Shown one piece after another: positions 15,612 through 24,713 of a DNA stretch of 64,000 nucleotides (the stretch's first letter is position 1; every line of letters starts with the position of its first letter). Position numbers and translations under genes: made by a program. The DNA is from Jiangella asiatica (GTDB lineage: Bacteria > Actinomycetota > Actinomycetes > Jiangellales > Jiangellaceae). Location of the stretch: positions 186,001 through 250,000 of the forward strand of contig NZ_SMKZ01000001.1 in NCBI RefSeq assembly GCF_004349065.1, read 5' to 3'. The notes below the pieces were generated by a model, which was not told the DNA's origin, did no database searches, and saw only the letters and a list, made by a program, of their open reading frames with translations.

Positions 15612-16475
15612 ATGAACGCCACTCGTGTCGACGAGGACTTCACCTCGTCGGTGCACGTGTACGAGCCGCACCGGGCCGGATTGCCCCGGCTCGGCCCGTA
15701 CATCCGTACGCTGTGGCAGCGCAGGCAGTTCGCCGCGGAGATGTCCCGGGCAAGCATCCGGGCGGCCAACACCAACACCTTCTTCGGCCAGATCTGGCTG
15801 GTGCTGAATCCGCTGCTGCTGGCCTGCGTGTACTACGTGCTGGTCACCATCCTGCGGGCCGGCAGCATGGAGGACCCGGCGGCCCGGTTCGTGCACCTGT
15901 GCGCGGGGCTGTTCGCGTTCTACTACTTCTCCGGCGCCATGCAGACCGGTGCCTCCAGCGTGGTGGCCGGGGGCAAGCTGCTGCTGAACATGTCGTTCCC
16001 GCGGCTGCTGCTGCCGCTGTCCGCGGTGCGCACGGCGTTCTTCCGATTCCTGCCGACGATGGTCGTCTACATCCCCATCCACCTCGGCTTCGGGCAGCCG
16101 CTCTCCTGGCAGATGTTGCTGTCCCCGTTGTTCCTGCTCATGCTGACGGTGTTCGGGGCCGGCATGGCCATGATCTTCGCGACGCTGCAGGTGTACTTCC
16201 GCGACACCGCGAGCTTCCTGCCCTACTTCGTGCGCATGTGGCTGTACCTGTCGCCAGTGCTGTGGTTCCCCGAGGACGCGCCGGAGCGCTTCGAGCCGTT
16301 CATGATCTTCAACCCGCTGTATTCGATGCTGGGCGGCTGGACCGACCTCCTGGTGCGGGGCCAGATCCCCGAGCTGTCCCTTTGGATCGCCGGTGCGGCA
16401 TGGTCGCTCGCCGCCGCGGTCATCGGCAGCCTGTTCTTCATGTCGAGGGAGCGCGAGTTTGTCGTCCGTCTCTGA
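15612..16475 (+). CDS. ABC-2 type polysaccharide/teichoic acid export permease
   Basis: This is the membrane component (Wzm/TagG type) of an ABC exporter that flips a lipid-linked glycopolymer. The 287 residues contain about six transmembrane helices (near 60-80, 90-110, 135-160, 170-195, 200-220 and 255-275). The ABC-2 signature region R-D-T-A-S-F-L-P-Y-F-V and the loop S-P-V-L-W-F-P typical of the family are present. An AAAGG Shine-Dalgarno lies 10 nt before the ATG. It is directly followed by its ATPase, one base after its stop codon. The 127-bp gap before it holds no further gene. Confidence 0.92.
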   Translation: MNATRVDEDFTSSVHVYEPHRAGLPRLGPYIRTLWQRRQFAAEMSRASIRAANTNTFFGQIWLVLNPLLLACVYYVLVTILRAGSMEDPAARFVHLCAGLFAFYYFSGAMQTGASSVVAGGKLLLNMSFPRLLLPLSAVRTAFFRFLPTMVVYIPIHLGFGQPLSWQMLLSPLFLLMLTVFGAGMAMIFATLQVYFRDTASFLPYFVRMWLYLSPVLWFPEDAPERFEPFMIFNPLYSMLGGWTDLLVRGQIPELSLWIAGAAWSLAAAVIGSLFFMSREREFVVRL

Positions 16476-16476
16476 A

Positions 16477-17268
16477 ATGAGCGCCGTGACCACGACCGGT
16501 CCCGCCAACGCCGTCCAGGTGGAGAACGTCTCGCTGACCTACCGGACGACATTCGAGCGCGTGCCGACGCTGAAGACCGCGCTGGTGCGTTTCGGCCGCG
16601 GCGAGCGCGCGGTCCGGGAGGTCCAGGCGGTCCAGAACGTCTCCTTCGACGTGCCGCACGGCAACGCCATCGGCATCATCGGCGCCAACGGCGCCGGCAA
16701 ATCCACGCTGATGCGCATGATCGCCGGCATCCTGCCGCCGACCGAGGGTCGCATCCAGGTCAACGGCCGCGTCAGCACGCTGCTGTCTCTCGGAGTCGGC
16801 TTCAACGCGGCGCTCTCCGGTCGCGAGAACGTCGTGCTCGGCGGGCTGGCCAGCGGGCTGACGCGCAAGGAGATCCAGGAACGATACGAGGAGATCGCCG
16901 ACTTCGCCGAGATCGGCGAGTTCATCGACATGCCCATGCGGACCTACTCCTCGGGCATGTTCCAGCGCCTGGCGTTCTCCGTGGCCGTGCACATGGAGCC
17001 CGACATCCTGCTCGTCGACGAAGCGCTCTCCGCCGGCGACGCCAAGTTCAAGCAGAAGGCCGCGGCCAAGATGAAGGAGCTGGTGACCAACGCGCGCACC
17101 ATGTTCCTGGTGAGCCACGCACTCAGTAGCGTCCGCGACCTGTGCAACGACGCGCTGTGGCTGCACAAGGGTCAGCTGATGATGCGCGGCAACCCCAACG
17201 AGGTCATCGCCGCGTACAACAAGTTCCTGAAGGTCGGCGAGGACGCCTTCAGCCTCGAGGACCTGTGA
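16477..17268 (+). CDS. Polysaccharide/teichoic acid export ABC transporter ATP-binding protein
   Basis: The Wzt/TagH-type ATPase partner of the preceding permease, 263 residues. Motifs: Walker A G-A-N-G-A-G-K-S-T (about 69-77), a Q-loop replaced by the short L-L-S-L-G-V-G-F segment common in this subfamily, ABC signature Y-S-S-G-M (about 157), Walker B I-L-L-V-D-E-A-L (about 180) and the switch histidine in V-S-H-A-L. It lacks the C-terminal carbohydrate-binding domain of some Wzt proteins, so export is probably independent of a terminal modification (inference). The ATG follows the permease stop by one base. Confidence 0.94.
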   Translation: MSAVTTTGPANAVQVENVSLTYRTTFERVPTLKTALVRFGRGERAVREVQAVQNVSFDVPHGNAIGIIGANGAGKSTLMRMIAGILPPTEGRIQVNGRVSTLLSLGVGFNAALSGRENVVLGGLASGLTRKEIQERYEEIADFAEIGEFIDMPMRTYSSGMFQRLAFSVAVHMEPDILLVDEALSAGDAKFKQKAAAKMKELVTNARTMFLVSHALSSVRDLCNDALWLHKGQLMMRGNPNEVIAAYNKFLKVGEDAFSLEDL

Positions 17269-17271
17269 GCT

Positions 17272-18357
17272 GTGGGGCCGGCGCGAGCTGACGTCGCCAT
17301 CATCTCGGCGGGGCACGACGTTGCCGACGCCAGGCTGCACAAGATCACCGCGGCGCTGGTCCGGCGCGGGCTGAGCGTCGAGATCGCCGGGCTGGGCGAC
17401 GCCGCCGCCGGACCTCGCGACGCCCGGGTCCGCGCGGTACAGCGCGGCGGGATGGCGGGGCGGGCGCTGCGCGCAGCCGCGCTCCCGTGGCGGGTCGGCG
17501 CTCGCGTCCTGATGACCATCGACCCCGACGTCATCCCGATGGCCCGCGCCGCCGGGATGGTGCGCCGCCGCAAGGTCGTCGTCGACGTCCACGAGGACTA
17601 CGCGCGGCTGCTGTCCGACCGCTCCTGGGCCAGCGGCCTGGTCGGGCTGGGAGCCCGGGTGGTCGTGCGGACGAGCACCTGGCTGGCCGCCCACGCCGAC
17701 CTGACCGTCGTCGCCGACGGCCACATCCCGCCACGCACGGCGCGGCGGCGGATCGTGGTCGAGAACCTCCCCGACATGGGACTGCTGGCACCCGGGCCGC
17801 CGGAGCCGGAGCCGCGCGCGGTGTACATCGGCGACCTGCGCTCCAGCCGCGGCCTGTTCGACATGGTCGAGACGGTGGCGCTGGCGCCGGAGTGGACGCT
17901 TGACCTCGTCGGCCCGGTCGCCGCGGCCGACCATGAGGCCCTGGAGGAGCGCGTCCAGCGGGCCGATGTGGCCGGCCGGGTGCGCCTGCACGGCCGGCAG
18001 CCACCGGAGCAGGCTTGGCAGATCGCCCGCGGCGCCTGGGCGGGGCTGGTTTTCCTGCACGAGACGCCGGCCTTCCGCGAGGCCATGCCGACGAAGCTGT
18101 ACGAGTACCTGGCCAGCGGCCTGCCAGTGCTGTCGACGCCGCTGCCGCGGCAGAGCGCGGTGGTGCAGGAGTCCGGCGGCGGACTGCTCGTCGACGGCGC
18201 CGTCGAGGCCGCCGAGGTGCTGCGCCGGTGGGCGCGCGACCCCGACGAGCTCGAGACCTACCGCAAGGCCGCACGCCGCTGGGCCGAGCGCAAGCTGACC
18301 GAGAACACGCCCTACGACGAGCTCGCGGACGCCGTCGCGGAGCTGATCAAGAGCTGA
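17272..18357 (+). CDS. GT-B glycosyltransferase (family 4-like)
   Basis: A 361-residue glycosyltransferase starting at GTG, 3 bp after the ABC ATPase. An N-terminal Rossmann-like half contains A-D-A-R-L-H-K-I near 20 and V-V-V-D-V-H-E-D-Y near 105, and a C-terminal donor half contains Y-I-G-D-L-R-S-S-R-G near 190. E-A-M-P-T-K-L-Y-E-Y-L-A-S-G-L-P-V near 275 is the classical GT4 donor-loop pattern. Coupling to the exporter genes indicates it acts on the exported glycopolymer. Confidence 0.88.
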   Translation: MGPARADVAIISAGHDVADARLHKITAALVRRGLSVEIAGLGDAAAGPRDARVRAVQRGGMAGRALRAAALPWRVGARVLMTIDPDVIPMARAAGMVRRRKVVVDVHEDYARLLSDRSWASGLVGLGARVVVRTSTWLAAHADLTVVADGHIPPRTARRRIVVENLPDMGLLAPGPPEPEPRAVYIGDLRSSRGLFDMVETVALAPEWTLDLVGPVAAADHEALEERVQRADVAGRVRLHGRQPPEQAWQIARGAWAGLVFLHETPAFREAMPTKLYEYLASGLPVLSTPLPRQSAVVQESGGGLLVDGAVEAAEVLRRWARDPDELETYRKAARRWAERKLTENTPYDELADAVAELIKS

Positions 18358-18360
18358 CCC

Positions 18361-18379
18361 AACCTGCGATCGGCAGGTT
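18361..18379. terminator. Short hairpin between convergent genes
   Basis: AACCTGC (18361-18367) and GCAGGTT (18373-18379) form a 7-bp stem with a 5-nt loop, directly after the plus-strand glycosyltransferase and before the convergent minus-strand gene. There is no T run, so it is only a weak bidirectional terminator candidate. Confidence 0.35.
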
Positions 18380-18499
18380 CGTCACCATTCCGACAATCGT
18401 GACTCGAGCCGCGGCCGATCTCGTCACGGCGAGCTCCGGTAGATGTCGCGGCGGTGGCCTACCGCGAGCAGGTGAGGTCGTGGCCCTCCAGCCGGACCG

Positions 18500-19102
18500 T
18501 CAGCGGCGCGCGGCGGCGACCGCGCGCTCGCGCACCGCGGCCTGGATGCCCAGGACCACCGTCGGTGCGCCGGGCCGCCGGGCGAGGTGCCAGCCGGCCT
18601 TGACCGACCGGGAGTCCAGCGCGATGACGATGTCGGCGGCTCCGATGACGGCCAACGCGTCCTGGCGGGTGCGGACGCGCGACCAGTACTCGCGGGCGAC
18701 CTCGTCGGTGCGCAGCTTGCGCAGAGTGGTCAGCGGCGGCGACTTCTTGAGGCGGCGCACGACGCCCTTACCGCGCCGCTTCAGCCCGCCGGCGATGCGC
18801 CGGGGCGAGTACGACGGTCGGGACGGCTTCGGCGGCGCGGGTGCGGGCGCCGTGGGCGCTGTGGGAGCCGGCGCCACTGGAGCGTCCGGCGCCACTGGAG
18901 CAGCCGCCGGAGGTGGCGGGTCGACCGGCATCCGGCCAGGGCCGAGCAGGACGTATTTGCGGACGACGTCGCCGAGCGGCTCGCGCGGCGGGGACCAGGC
19001 GATGACGTCCAGCTCGAGGTCGGGATCGTCGCCGAGGTCGGCCCGGACGGTGTCGAAGTAGGAGCGCGGCAGCCGGCCGGTGGCCAGCAGGACGACGTTC
19101 AC
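18500..19102 (-). CDS. Uncharacterised protein paired with a glycosyltransferase
   Basis: A 200-residue protein that I do not recognise. It begins at a GTG overlapping the stop of the upstream glycosyltransferase by 4 bp. The first 55 residues look like one Rossmann-type beta-alpha unit (V-N-V-V-L-L-A-T-G-R). A Pro/Ala linker (about 60-95) with short repeats follows, then a basic segment (about 98-125). A final unit has A-D-I-V-I-A-L-D-S-R near 160, similar to the end of the first domain of GT-B enzymes. It could be a stripped glycosyltransferase or a partner subunit of the gene at 19099. No catalytic motif is visible. Confidence 0.65.
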   Translation of the reverse strand: MNVVLLATGRLPRSYFDTVRADLGDDPDLELDVIAWSPPREPLGDVVRKYVLLGPGRMPVDPPPPAAAPVAPDAPVAPAPTAPTAPAPAPPKPSRPSYSPRRIAGGLKRRGKGVVRRLKKSPPLTTLRKLRTDEVAREYWSRVRTRQDALAVIGAADIVIALDSRSVKAGWHLARRPGAPTVVLGIQAAVRERAVAAARR

Positions 19103-20484
19103 GGTGCGGTGACCTCCGGTGCCGGTGCGCCGGCCGGCGCGATCGCCGAGCGCAGCGCGGCGATGCGCGGATCGAGCTGCAGGTCGCGGCGGAACCGGGC
19201 GCCGAACTCGCGCGCGGCCCGCCGGGTCTGCTCGTCGGCGGTATGTGCCGCGTGCGCGGCGTCGGCCAGCGCCCGGGCGACCGACTCCGGCTGGAGGTCG
19301 GTGACGGGGAACCACAGCGGGTGCCCGCGGAGGATGTCGGAGGCGGCGTTGATGGGGTCGTGCACCGACACCACGGGCAGCCCGGTCGCGAGGTACTCGA
19401 ACACCTTGCCGCTGGTGACGTACCGCCCGGCACCGAGGATGAGCAGCTGGACGTCGAGCCCGTCGTAGACCTTGCCGATGTCCGTCTTGCCGACCGGGCC
19501 CTGGTAGCTGAGGCCGTCGTCGGCCGCGGAGTTGATGGTGGCCAGCATGTCGACGCGTGGCTGGGCGTAGAAGCCGAGGTAGCCGTGGATGTGCGCCTCG
19601 GCGCCGTCGAGATCGGGGGACTGCGACCGGGCGAGCTGCCAGCCCTCGACGAACTCCTTGAGCGGCACCTTGGGGGAGACCGTGCCGATGTAGCCGAAGA
19701 CCAGCGGCCGGTCGCCAACGGGGCCGCGGTCGTGCACCGCCGGCGCCAGCTCGGCGTCGAAGCCGTTGGCGACGGTGTGCATCTTGCCGGCGTGCGCGGG
19801 GTAGAGGTCGCGGTGCCAGTCGCGGATGGGGTCGTTGACGAACCACACCTCGTGGGCGGCGTCGACCAGCTTGCGCTCCCACCTGGCGGCGCGGCTGCGC
19901 TCGTCGTGCAGGCGGTCGCCGCTGAACACATCGAGCAGCCAGGCGTCGCGGTAGTCCATGACATAGGGCACGGAGTGGTTGCGGTGCAGCTTCCAGGCGG
20001 CGGTGAACGCCACGTGCGGGTTGGCGGTGGCGACGACGAGGTCGACGGGGTCCGCGGCGTGGATGCGTTCGGCGGCGCCCTCGATGACCCCGCGCCACGG
20101 GCCGTAGCCGACCTCGGGGAACGGCAGTTGGTCGCGCCGGGAGCGTAGCTTCGCCCAGGCCTTCGGGCGGGTGGCGCGGAACCGCGACCAGTTGCGCAGG
20201 TTGGCCTCGTGGATGGGCCAGTCGAACGGGACCCGGACCACCTCGACCCGCGGGTCGACGCGGTCCTCCAAGGTCGGGTCGGCCCCGGTGAAACGGATGA
20301 AGGTGTCACGCTCGGCGGTGAGGACCGTCACCCGCCAGCCCTGCTCGGCGAAGCGGTTGGCGGTGGCCAGCGCACGGTAGACTCCCCCACCGCGACACGG
20401 TGGGAAACCCCAGGCCACGTAGAGGAGATGGGGCTGGCCCGCACGGCCCGAGCCGGGCTGCTGTGAGGTGTCGTGCGTCATCAT
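19099..20484 (-). CDS. GT-B glycosyltransferase (family 4-like)
   Basis: A 461-residue glycosyltransferase. ATG at 20484 and another ATG one codon later are both possible starts. The N-terminal domain has the family 4 nucleotide-fold start L-L-Y-V-A-W-G-F-P-P-C-R-G-G-G-V-Y-R near 21-38, then P-Y-V-M-D-Y-R-D-A-W near 173. The C-terminal domain has F-G-Y-I-G-T-V-S near 270 and S-G-K-V-F-E-Y-L-A-T-G-L-P-V near 365, the donor-binding loop. It is divergent from the gene at 20546 and translationally coupled to the small protein downstream. Confidence 0.88.
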   Translation of the reverse strand: MMTHDTSQQPGSGRAGQPHLLYVAWGFPPCRGGGVYRALATANRFAEQGWRVTVLTAERDTFIRFTGADPTLEDRVDPRVEVVRVPFDWPIHEANLRNWSRFRATRPKAWAKLRSRRDQLPFPEVGYGPWRGVIEGAAERIHAADPVDLVVATANPHVAFTAAWKLHRNHSVPYVMDYRDAWLLDVFSGDRLHDERSRAARWERKLVDAAHEVWFVNDPIRDWHRDLYPAHAGKMHTVANGFDAELAPAVHDRGPVGDRPLVFGYIGTVSPKVPLKEFVEGWQLARSQSPDLDGAEAHIHGYLGFYAQPRVDMLATINSAADDGLSYQGPVGKTDIGKVYDGLDVQLLILGAGRYVTSGKVFEYLATGLPVVSVHDPINAASDILRGHPLWFPVTDLQPESVARALADAAHAAHTADEQTRRAAREFGARFRRDLQLDPRIAALRSAIAPAGAPAPEVTAP

Positions 20485-20545
20485 GTCCCGCACAGGTTAC
20501 GACAGATCAGCGCGGCGGCGCAGACCGCCGCGGAGGGTTCGGCAG

Positions 20546-21727
20546 ATGCAGGTGAGCTCGGTCGGGCGGGTCGCACGGCGACGGCTGCCCGCGCCGGTGG
20601 TCGGCGCGGTCGCCACGGCGCGGCGGCAGCTGCGGTGGCTGCGGCCGGTCGGCCCCGCGCCCGGCTTTCCGCCGGTGCCGACCGCGCCGGTGCGGCTGCT
20701 CGTCGGTCCCACCAACTCCGCCGGCCAGGGCTGGGCGTGGGCGCGCAGCGCCGAGCGGGCCGGGGCCGGCGCCACCTGCTTCGCCGTGCGCCGCAACAGC
20801 TTCGGGTTCGCCGACGACTACGGCGCGCCGATACCGGTCTACGCTCACCCGCGCTGGCAGCGGGCGCAGGAGCGGTACGTCCTCGGCGGTTACACCCACA
20901 TGCTCGTGGAGTCCATGCGTCCCCTGTTCGGCGGCCGCCACGGCCGCGACGCGCGCGGCGACCTCGACGTGATCGTCCGGGCCGGTCTCGCCGCCGGCCT
21001 GGCGTTCCACGGCTCCGACGTCCGGCTGCCCAGCGCGCACGCCGCGGCCGAGCGGTGGTCGCCGTTCCACGTCCGGGACGAGCTCACCGAGCGGCTGGAG
21101 GCGCAGGCGCGGCTGGCAGCCGATGTCGTCGCCGATTTCGACGGTCCGGTGTTCGTGTCCACGCCCGACCTGCTGACGTACCTTCCGGGCGCCACCTGGC
21201 TGCCGGTCGTCGTCGACGTGGACCGCTGGGCCACCGCCGCGCCGGTGCTGCAACGGGAGCGGCCGCTCGTCGTGCACGCGCCGTCCAACCCGCGGTTCAA
21301 GGGGACCGAGGCGGTCGAGGCGGCCATGGCGCTGCTGGTGGCCGACGGGTTGATCGAGTACCGCCGGCTCGAGGGCGTGCCCAACGACCGCATGCCGGCC
21401 GCGCTGGCCGACGCGGACGTCGTCGTCGACCAGCTGGTCATGGGGCTGTACGGGGTCGGTGCCTGCGAGGCCATGGCCGCCGGCCGGGTGGTCGTGTCCT
21501 ATGTCGGCGACGACGTGCGCGCGCGGGTGCGCTCGGCCACCGGTCTCGAACTGCCGGTCGCCGAAGCCGGCCCGCAGACGCTTGCCGACGTCGTGGCGGG
21601 TATCGTCGCCGGTCGCGACGGAGCCCGCGAACTGGCCGCCGGGGGACCACGGTTCGTCCGCTCCGTGCACGACGGGTCGCGCTCGGCCGCCGCGCTGGCC
21701 GGCTGGCTGTTCCCGCCGCCGGACTGA
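20546..21727 (+). CDS. Glycosyltransferase-like protein with the 'NSAGQ' domain
   Basis: A 393-residue protein. ATG at 20546 with GGAGGG 8 nt upstream decides the start. After a basic N-terminus it reads V-G-P-T-N-S-A-G-Q-G-W-A-W-A near 55, then L-A-F-H-G-S-D-V-R near 155 and V-V-H-A-P-S-N-P-R-F-K-G-T near 250. D-A-D-V-V-V-D-Q-L followed by A-C-E-A-M-A-A-G-R-V lies near 305. The last parts are GT-B donor-domain patterns. The same domain order forms the C-terminal half of the 886-residue protein at 32628, so the two are paralogues, one free and one fused. The acceptor and donor are unknown. Confidence 0.82.
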   Translation: MQVSSVGRVARRRLPAPVVGAVATARRQLRWLRPVGPAPGFPPVPTAPVRLLVGPTNSAGQGWAWARSAERAGAGATCFAVRRNSFGFADDYGAPIPVYAHPRWQRAQERYVLGGYTHMLVESMRPLFGGRHGRDARGDLDVIVRAGLAAGLAFHGSDVRLPSAHAAAERWSPFHVRDELTERLEAQARLAADVVADFDGPVFVSTPDLLTYLPGATWLPVVVDVDRWATAAPVLQRERPLVVHAPSNPRFKGTEAVEAAMALLVADGLIEYRRLEGVPNDRMPAALADADVVVDQLVMGLYGVGACEAMAAGRVVVSYVGDDVRARVRSATGLELPVAEAGPQTLADVVAGIVAGRDGARELAAGGPRFVRSVHDGSRSAAALAGWLFPPPD

Positions 21728-21815
21728 CCGGAGCGGCCGAGGGTGGCCACGGGCCGCGAGGGTGTAACAATCGTGCATCGTCGAGACATCAGAGACGCAA
21801 CCGAGGAGAGTTGGT

Positions 21816-22430
21816 TTGGCCACCCGCATCGCCGAGTCGGCCGACGTCGACCCCAGCGCCGAGATCGGCGACGGGTCGTCGGTCTGGCATCTGGCCCAGG
21901 TCCGTGAGAAGGCCGCGCTCGGTCGCGGCTGCGTCGTGGGCCGAGGCGCCTACGTCGGCACCGGCGTCCGCGTCGGCGACAACTGCAAGATCCAGAACTA
22001 CGCCCTCGTCTACGAGCCCGCGGTGCTCGAGGACGGGGTCTTCGTCGGCCCGGCTGCGGTGCTGACGAACGACACCTTCCCGCGCGCGGTCAACCCGGAC
22101 GGCTCGGCCAAGAGCGCAGCCGACTGGGACGCCGTCGGCGTGACGCTGCGCGAGGGATGCTCCGTCGGAGCCCGCGCCGTGTGCGTGGCGCCGGTGACGG
22201 TGGGTCGATGGGCTACCGTAGCCGCCGGAGCGGTCGTCACTCGGGATGTTCCGGACTTCGCGCTGGTCGTGGGGGTTCCGGCGCGGCGGATCGCCTGGGT
22301 GGGGCGCGCCGGAGTCCCGCTGCACGACGTCGGCGAGGGCCGCTGGCGCTGCCCGCGCACCGGTGAGCAGTACGTCGAGGAGGACGGGCACCTGCGGGAG
22401 ACCGTTCAGAGCACGGAGGACAACTCATGA
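21816..22430 (+). CDS. wlbB: Left-handed beta-helix N-acetyltransferase, WbpD/WlbB type
   Basis: A probable UDP-2-acetamido-3-amino-2,3-dideoxyglucuronate N-acetyltransferase, 204 residues. The start is TTG at 21816, supported by GAGGAGAG 5 nt upstream. Hexapeptide repeats typical of the LbH fold run through about residues 10-170, with the family pattern S-V-W-H-L-A-Q-V-R near 22, K-I-Q-N-Y-A-L-V-Y-E near 65 and F-V-G-P-A-A-V-L-T-N-D near 80. The next two genes encode the aminotransferase and oxidoreductase of the same pathway with ATGA overlaps, which supports the assignment. The symbol follows the wlb/wbp nomenclature by similarity. Confidence 0.85.
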   Translation: MATRIAESADVDPSAEIGDGSSVWHLAQVREKAALGRGCVVGRGAYVGTGVRVGDNCKIQNYALVYEPAVLEDGVFVGPAAVLTNDTFPRAVNPDGSAKSAADWDAVGVTLREGCSVGARAVCVAPVTVGRWATVAAGAVVTRDVPDFALVVGVPARRIAWVGRAGVPLHDVGEGRWRCPRTGEQYVEEDGHLRETVQSTEDNS

Positions 22431-23518
22431 GCACCAGCCCGATCCCGGCCGCGAAGCCGATCATCGGCGACGAGGAGCGAGCGGCGGTCGATCGCGTGCT
22501 GCGCAGCGGCATGGTGGCGCAGGGCCCCGAGGTGGCCGCCTTCGAGGCCGAGTTCGGTCAGGGTCTGGTCGGCGGCCGGGCCTGTGTCGCGGTCAACTCC
22601 GGCACGTCCGGGCTGCACCTCGGCCTGCTGGCTGCCGGCGTCGGCCCCGGTGACGAGGTCATCGTCCCGTCGTTCACGTTCGCGGCCACCGCCAACTCCG
22701 TCGCGCTGACCGGCGCCACCCCGGTGTTCGCCGACATCGAGCCGCGGTACTTCTGCCTCGACCCGGCCGCCGTCGAGTCCGCCGTCACCGAGCGGACCGT
22801 CGGCATCATGCCGGTGCACCTCTACGGCCACCCCGCCGACATGACGGCGCTCGGCGAGGTCGCCCAGCGGCACGGCCTGAAGGTATTCGAGGACGCCGCC
22901 CAGGCGCATGCGGCCACCTGGAAGGGCTCGCCCGTCGGCACCTTCGGCACGTTCGCCATGTTCAGCCTCTACCCCACCAAGAACATGACCTCGGGCGAGG
23001 GCGGCATGGTCAGCACCGACGACCCCGAGATCGAGCGGCGGCTGCGGCTGCTGCGCAACCAGGGCATGCTGCGCCAGTACGAGAACGAGCTGGTCGGCCT
23101 CAACAACCGGATGACCGACATCCACGCCGCCATCGGCCGGGTGCAGCTGACCAAGCTGTCCGGCTGGACCAAGCAGCGGCAGGAGAACGCGGCCTTCCTC
23201 GACGCCAACCTGGACGGCGTCGTCGTGCCGCCGGTGTCCGAGCACGCCACGCACGTCTACCACCAGTACACGATCCGGGTCACCGCCGACCGCGACGGCT
23301 TCGTCACCGCGCTGCGCGAGGAGCACGGCGTCGGCTGCGGCGTCTACTACCCGATCCCCAACCACCGGCTGCCCTCGTTCGGCCGCGACCTCGACCTGCC
23401 CGAGACGGAAAAAGCGGCGGCCGAGGTCATCTCGCTGCCGGTGCACCCGTCGCTCAGCGGCGAGGACCTCGAGCGGATCGTCACGGCGGTCAACACCCTG
23501 ACGAAGGCGGGAGCGTGA
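22427..23518 (+). CDS. wlbC: DegT/DnrJ/EryC1 aminotransferase, WbpE/WlbC type
   Basis: A PLP-dependent sugar aminotransferase of 363 residues. In the WbpE/WlbC pathway it converts the 3-keto intermediate to UDP-GlcNAc(3NH2)A using glutamate. Visible sites are N-S-G-T-S-G-L-H (58-65) for phosphate binding, D-A-A-Q-A-H near 157 for the pyridine ring, and the Schiff-base lysine in Y-P-T-K-N-M-T (Lys185). Late N-H-R-L-P-S-F is also typical. The ATG overlaps the acetyltransferase stop and its own stop overlaps the next start, so the three genes are one translational unit. Confidence 0.9.
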   Translation: MSTSPIPAAKPIIGDEERAAVDRVLRSGMVAQGPEVAAFEAEFGQGLVGGRACVAVNSGTSGLHLGLLAAGVGPGDEVIVPSFTFAATANSVALTGATPVFADIEPRYFCLDPAAVESAVTERTVGIMPVHLYGHPADMTALGEVAQRHGLKVFEDAAQAHAATWKGSPVGTFGTFAMFSLYPTKNMTSGEGGMVSTDDPEIERRLRLLRNQGMLRQYENELVGLNNRMTDIHAAIGRVQLTKLSGWTKQRQENAAFLDANLDGVVVPPVSEHATHVYHQYTIRVTADRDGFVTALREEHGVGCGVYYPIPNHRLPSFGRDLDLPETEKAAAEVISLPVHPSLSGEDLERIVTAVNTLTKAGA

Positions 23519-24519
23519 TGACGAACCTGCGAGCGGGCCTCATCGGCCTGGGCATGATGGGCCGGCACCACGCCCGCGTGCTGCGCTCCCTCGACGGCGT
23601 CGACCTCGTCGGCGTCGCCGACCCGGCCGGCGACCCGCATGGAGTCGCGGGCGGGCTGGACGTGATGGCCGACATCGAGTCGCTCATCGGTGTCGGGCTC
23701 GACTACTGCGTCGTCGCCACGCCCACCGCCTACCACGAGGAGCTGGGGCTGGCGCTGGCCGCGGCCGGCGTCCACGCGCTCATCGAGAAGCCGCTGGCCA
23801 AGGACGCCGCCGGCGCCGCGAAGCTGACCGACGCGTTTGAGGCGGTCGGCCTGGTCGGCGCCGTCGGGCACATCGAACGGTTCAACCCGGCCCTGCAGAA
23901 CCTACGTTCGCGGCTGGCCGCCGGCGAGCTCGGCGAGATCTACCAGATCATCACCCGCCGGCAGGGCCCGTTCCCGGCCCGCATCGCCGACGTCGGCGTC
24001 GTGAAGGACCTCGGCACGCACGACATCGACCTGACCGCGTGGGTGGTCGGCTCCCCGTACGCGTCGGTGTCCGCCCGCACCGCCTACAAGAGCGGCCGCG
24101 AGCACGAGGACCTGGTCGCCGTCACCGGCCAGCTCGCCGACGGCACCGTCACCAGCCACCTGGTCAACTGGCTGTCGCCGATGAAGGAACGCGTCACCAT
24201 CGTCACCGGCGACCGTGGCGCGTACATCGCCGACACCCTCCACGCCGACCTCACCTTCCACGCCAACGGCTCGATCCCGACCGCCTGGAGCGACCTCGCC
24301 CAGTTCCGCGGTGTCAGCGAGGGTGACGTCGTGCGCTACGCGATCTCCAAGCCCGAGCCGCTGCGCACCGAGCACGAGGTCTTCCGCGACGCCGTCCTGG
24401 GCAAGGACACCGAGGTCGTCACCATGCGCCAGGGCCTGGCGACGGTGGCCGTGGCCGAGGCCGTCCTCTCGTCGGCGCGCGAGGGCCGCACCATCGCCTT
24501 GGACGCCCTCGGCATCTGA
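23515..24519 (+). CDS. wlbA: Gfo/Idh/MocA oxidoreductase, WbpB/WlbA type
   Basis: An NAD-dependent oxidoreductase of 334 residues, expected to oxidise C3 of UDP-GlcNAcA. The N-terminal Rossmann fold has G-L-I-G-L-G-M-M-G-R-H-H (8-19). The catalytic region has E-K-P-L-A near 88, where the lysine is conserved in the superfamily, and G-H-I-E-R-F-N-P near 117. D-L-G-T-H-D-I-D near 165 carries the conserved His/Asp. It starts within the ATGA overlap with the aminotransferase gene and ends just before hairpin copy D. Confidence 0.88.
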   Translation: MMTNLRAGLIGLGMMGRHHARVLRSLDGVDLVGVADPAGDPHGVAGGLDVMADIESLIGVGLDYCVVATPTAYHEELGLALAAAGVHALIEKPLAKDAAGAAKLTDAFEAVGLVGAVGHIERFNPALQNLRSRLAAGELGEIYQIITRRQGPFPARIADVGVVKDLGTHDIDLTAWVVGSPYASVSARTAYKSGREHEDLVAVTGQLADGTVTSHLVNWLSPMKERVTIVTGDRGAYIADTLHADLTFHANGSIPTAWSDLAQFRGVSEGDVVRYAISKPEPLRTEHEVFRDAVLGKDTEVVTMRQGLATVAVAEAVLSSAREGRTIALDALGI

Positions 24520-24531
24520 GCCGTCCCTTCC

Positions 24532-24629
24532 GATCATCAACGATCCGCGACATCACCAGGAGTTCCCGCGCTCCACCAGGGTTACAAGCATGGTGAAGCA
24601 CACACCATCCTCGTGATGTCGGCGATCGT
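24532..24629. repeat. Intergenic hairpin repeat, copy D
   Basis: An imperfect inverted repeat of about 98 bp starting 13 bp after the wlbA stop. Arms share CGATC, CGACATCAC, AGGA and CACCA around a loop with GTTACAAG. Over its first 40 bp it is nearly identical to the reverse complement of copy E (38 of 40 positions by eye), showing the two are copies of one dispersed element in opposite orientation. Confidence 0.7.
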
Positions 24630-24713
24630 GCGGGGATCGTGGCGATGCAACCATATCGGCGGGGTCGTGCGTCTAATCAGTACAGCGGTGAGACGACGAC
24701 CACGGAGGTCAGC

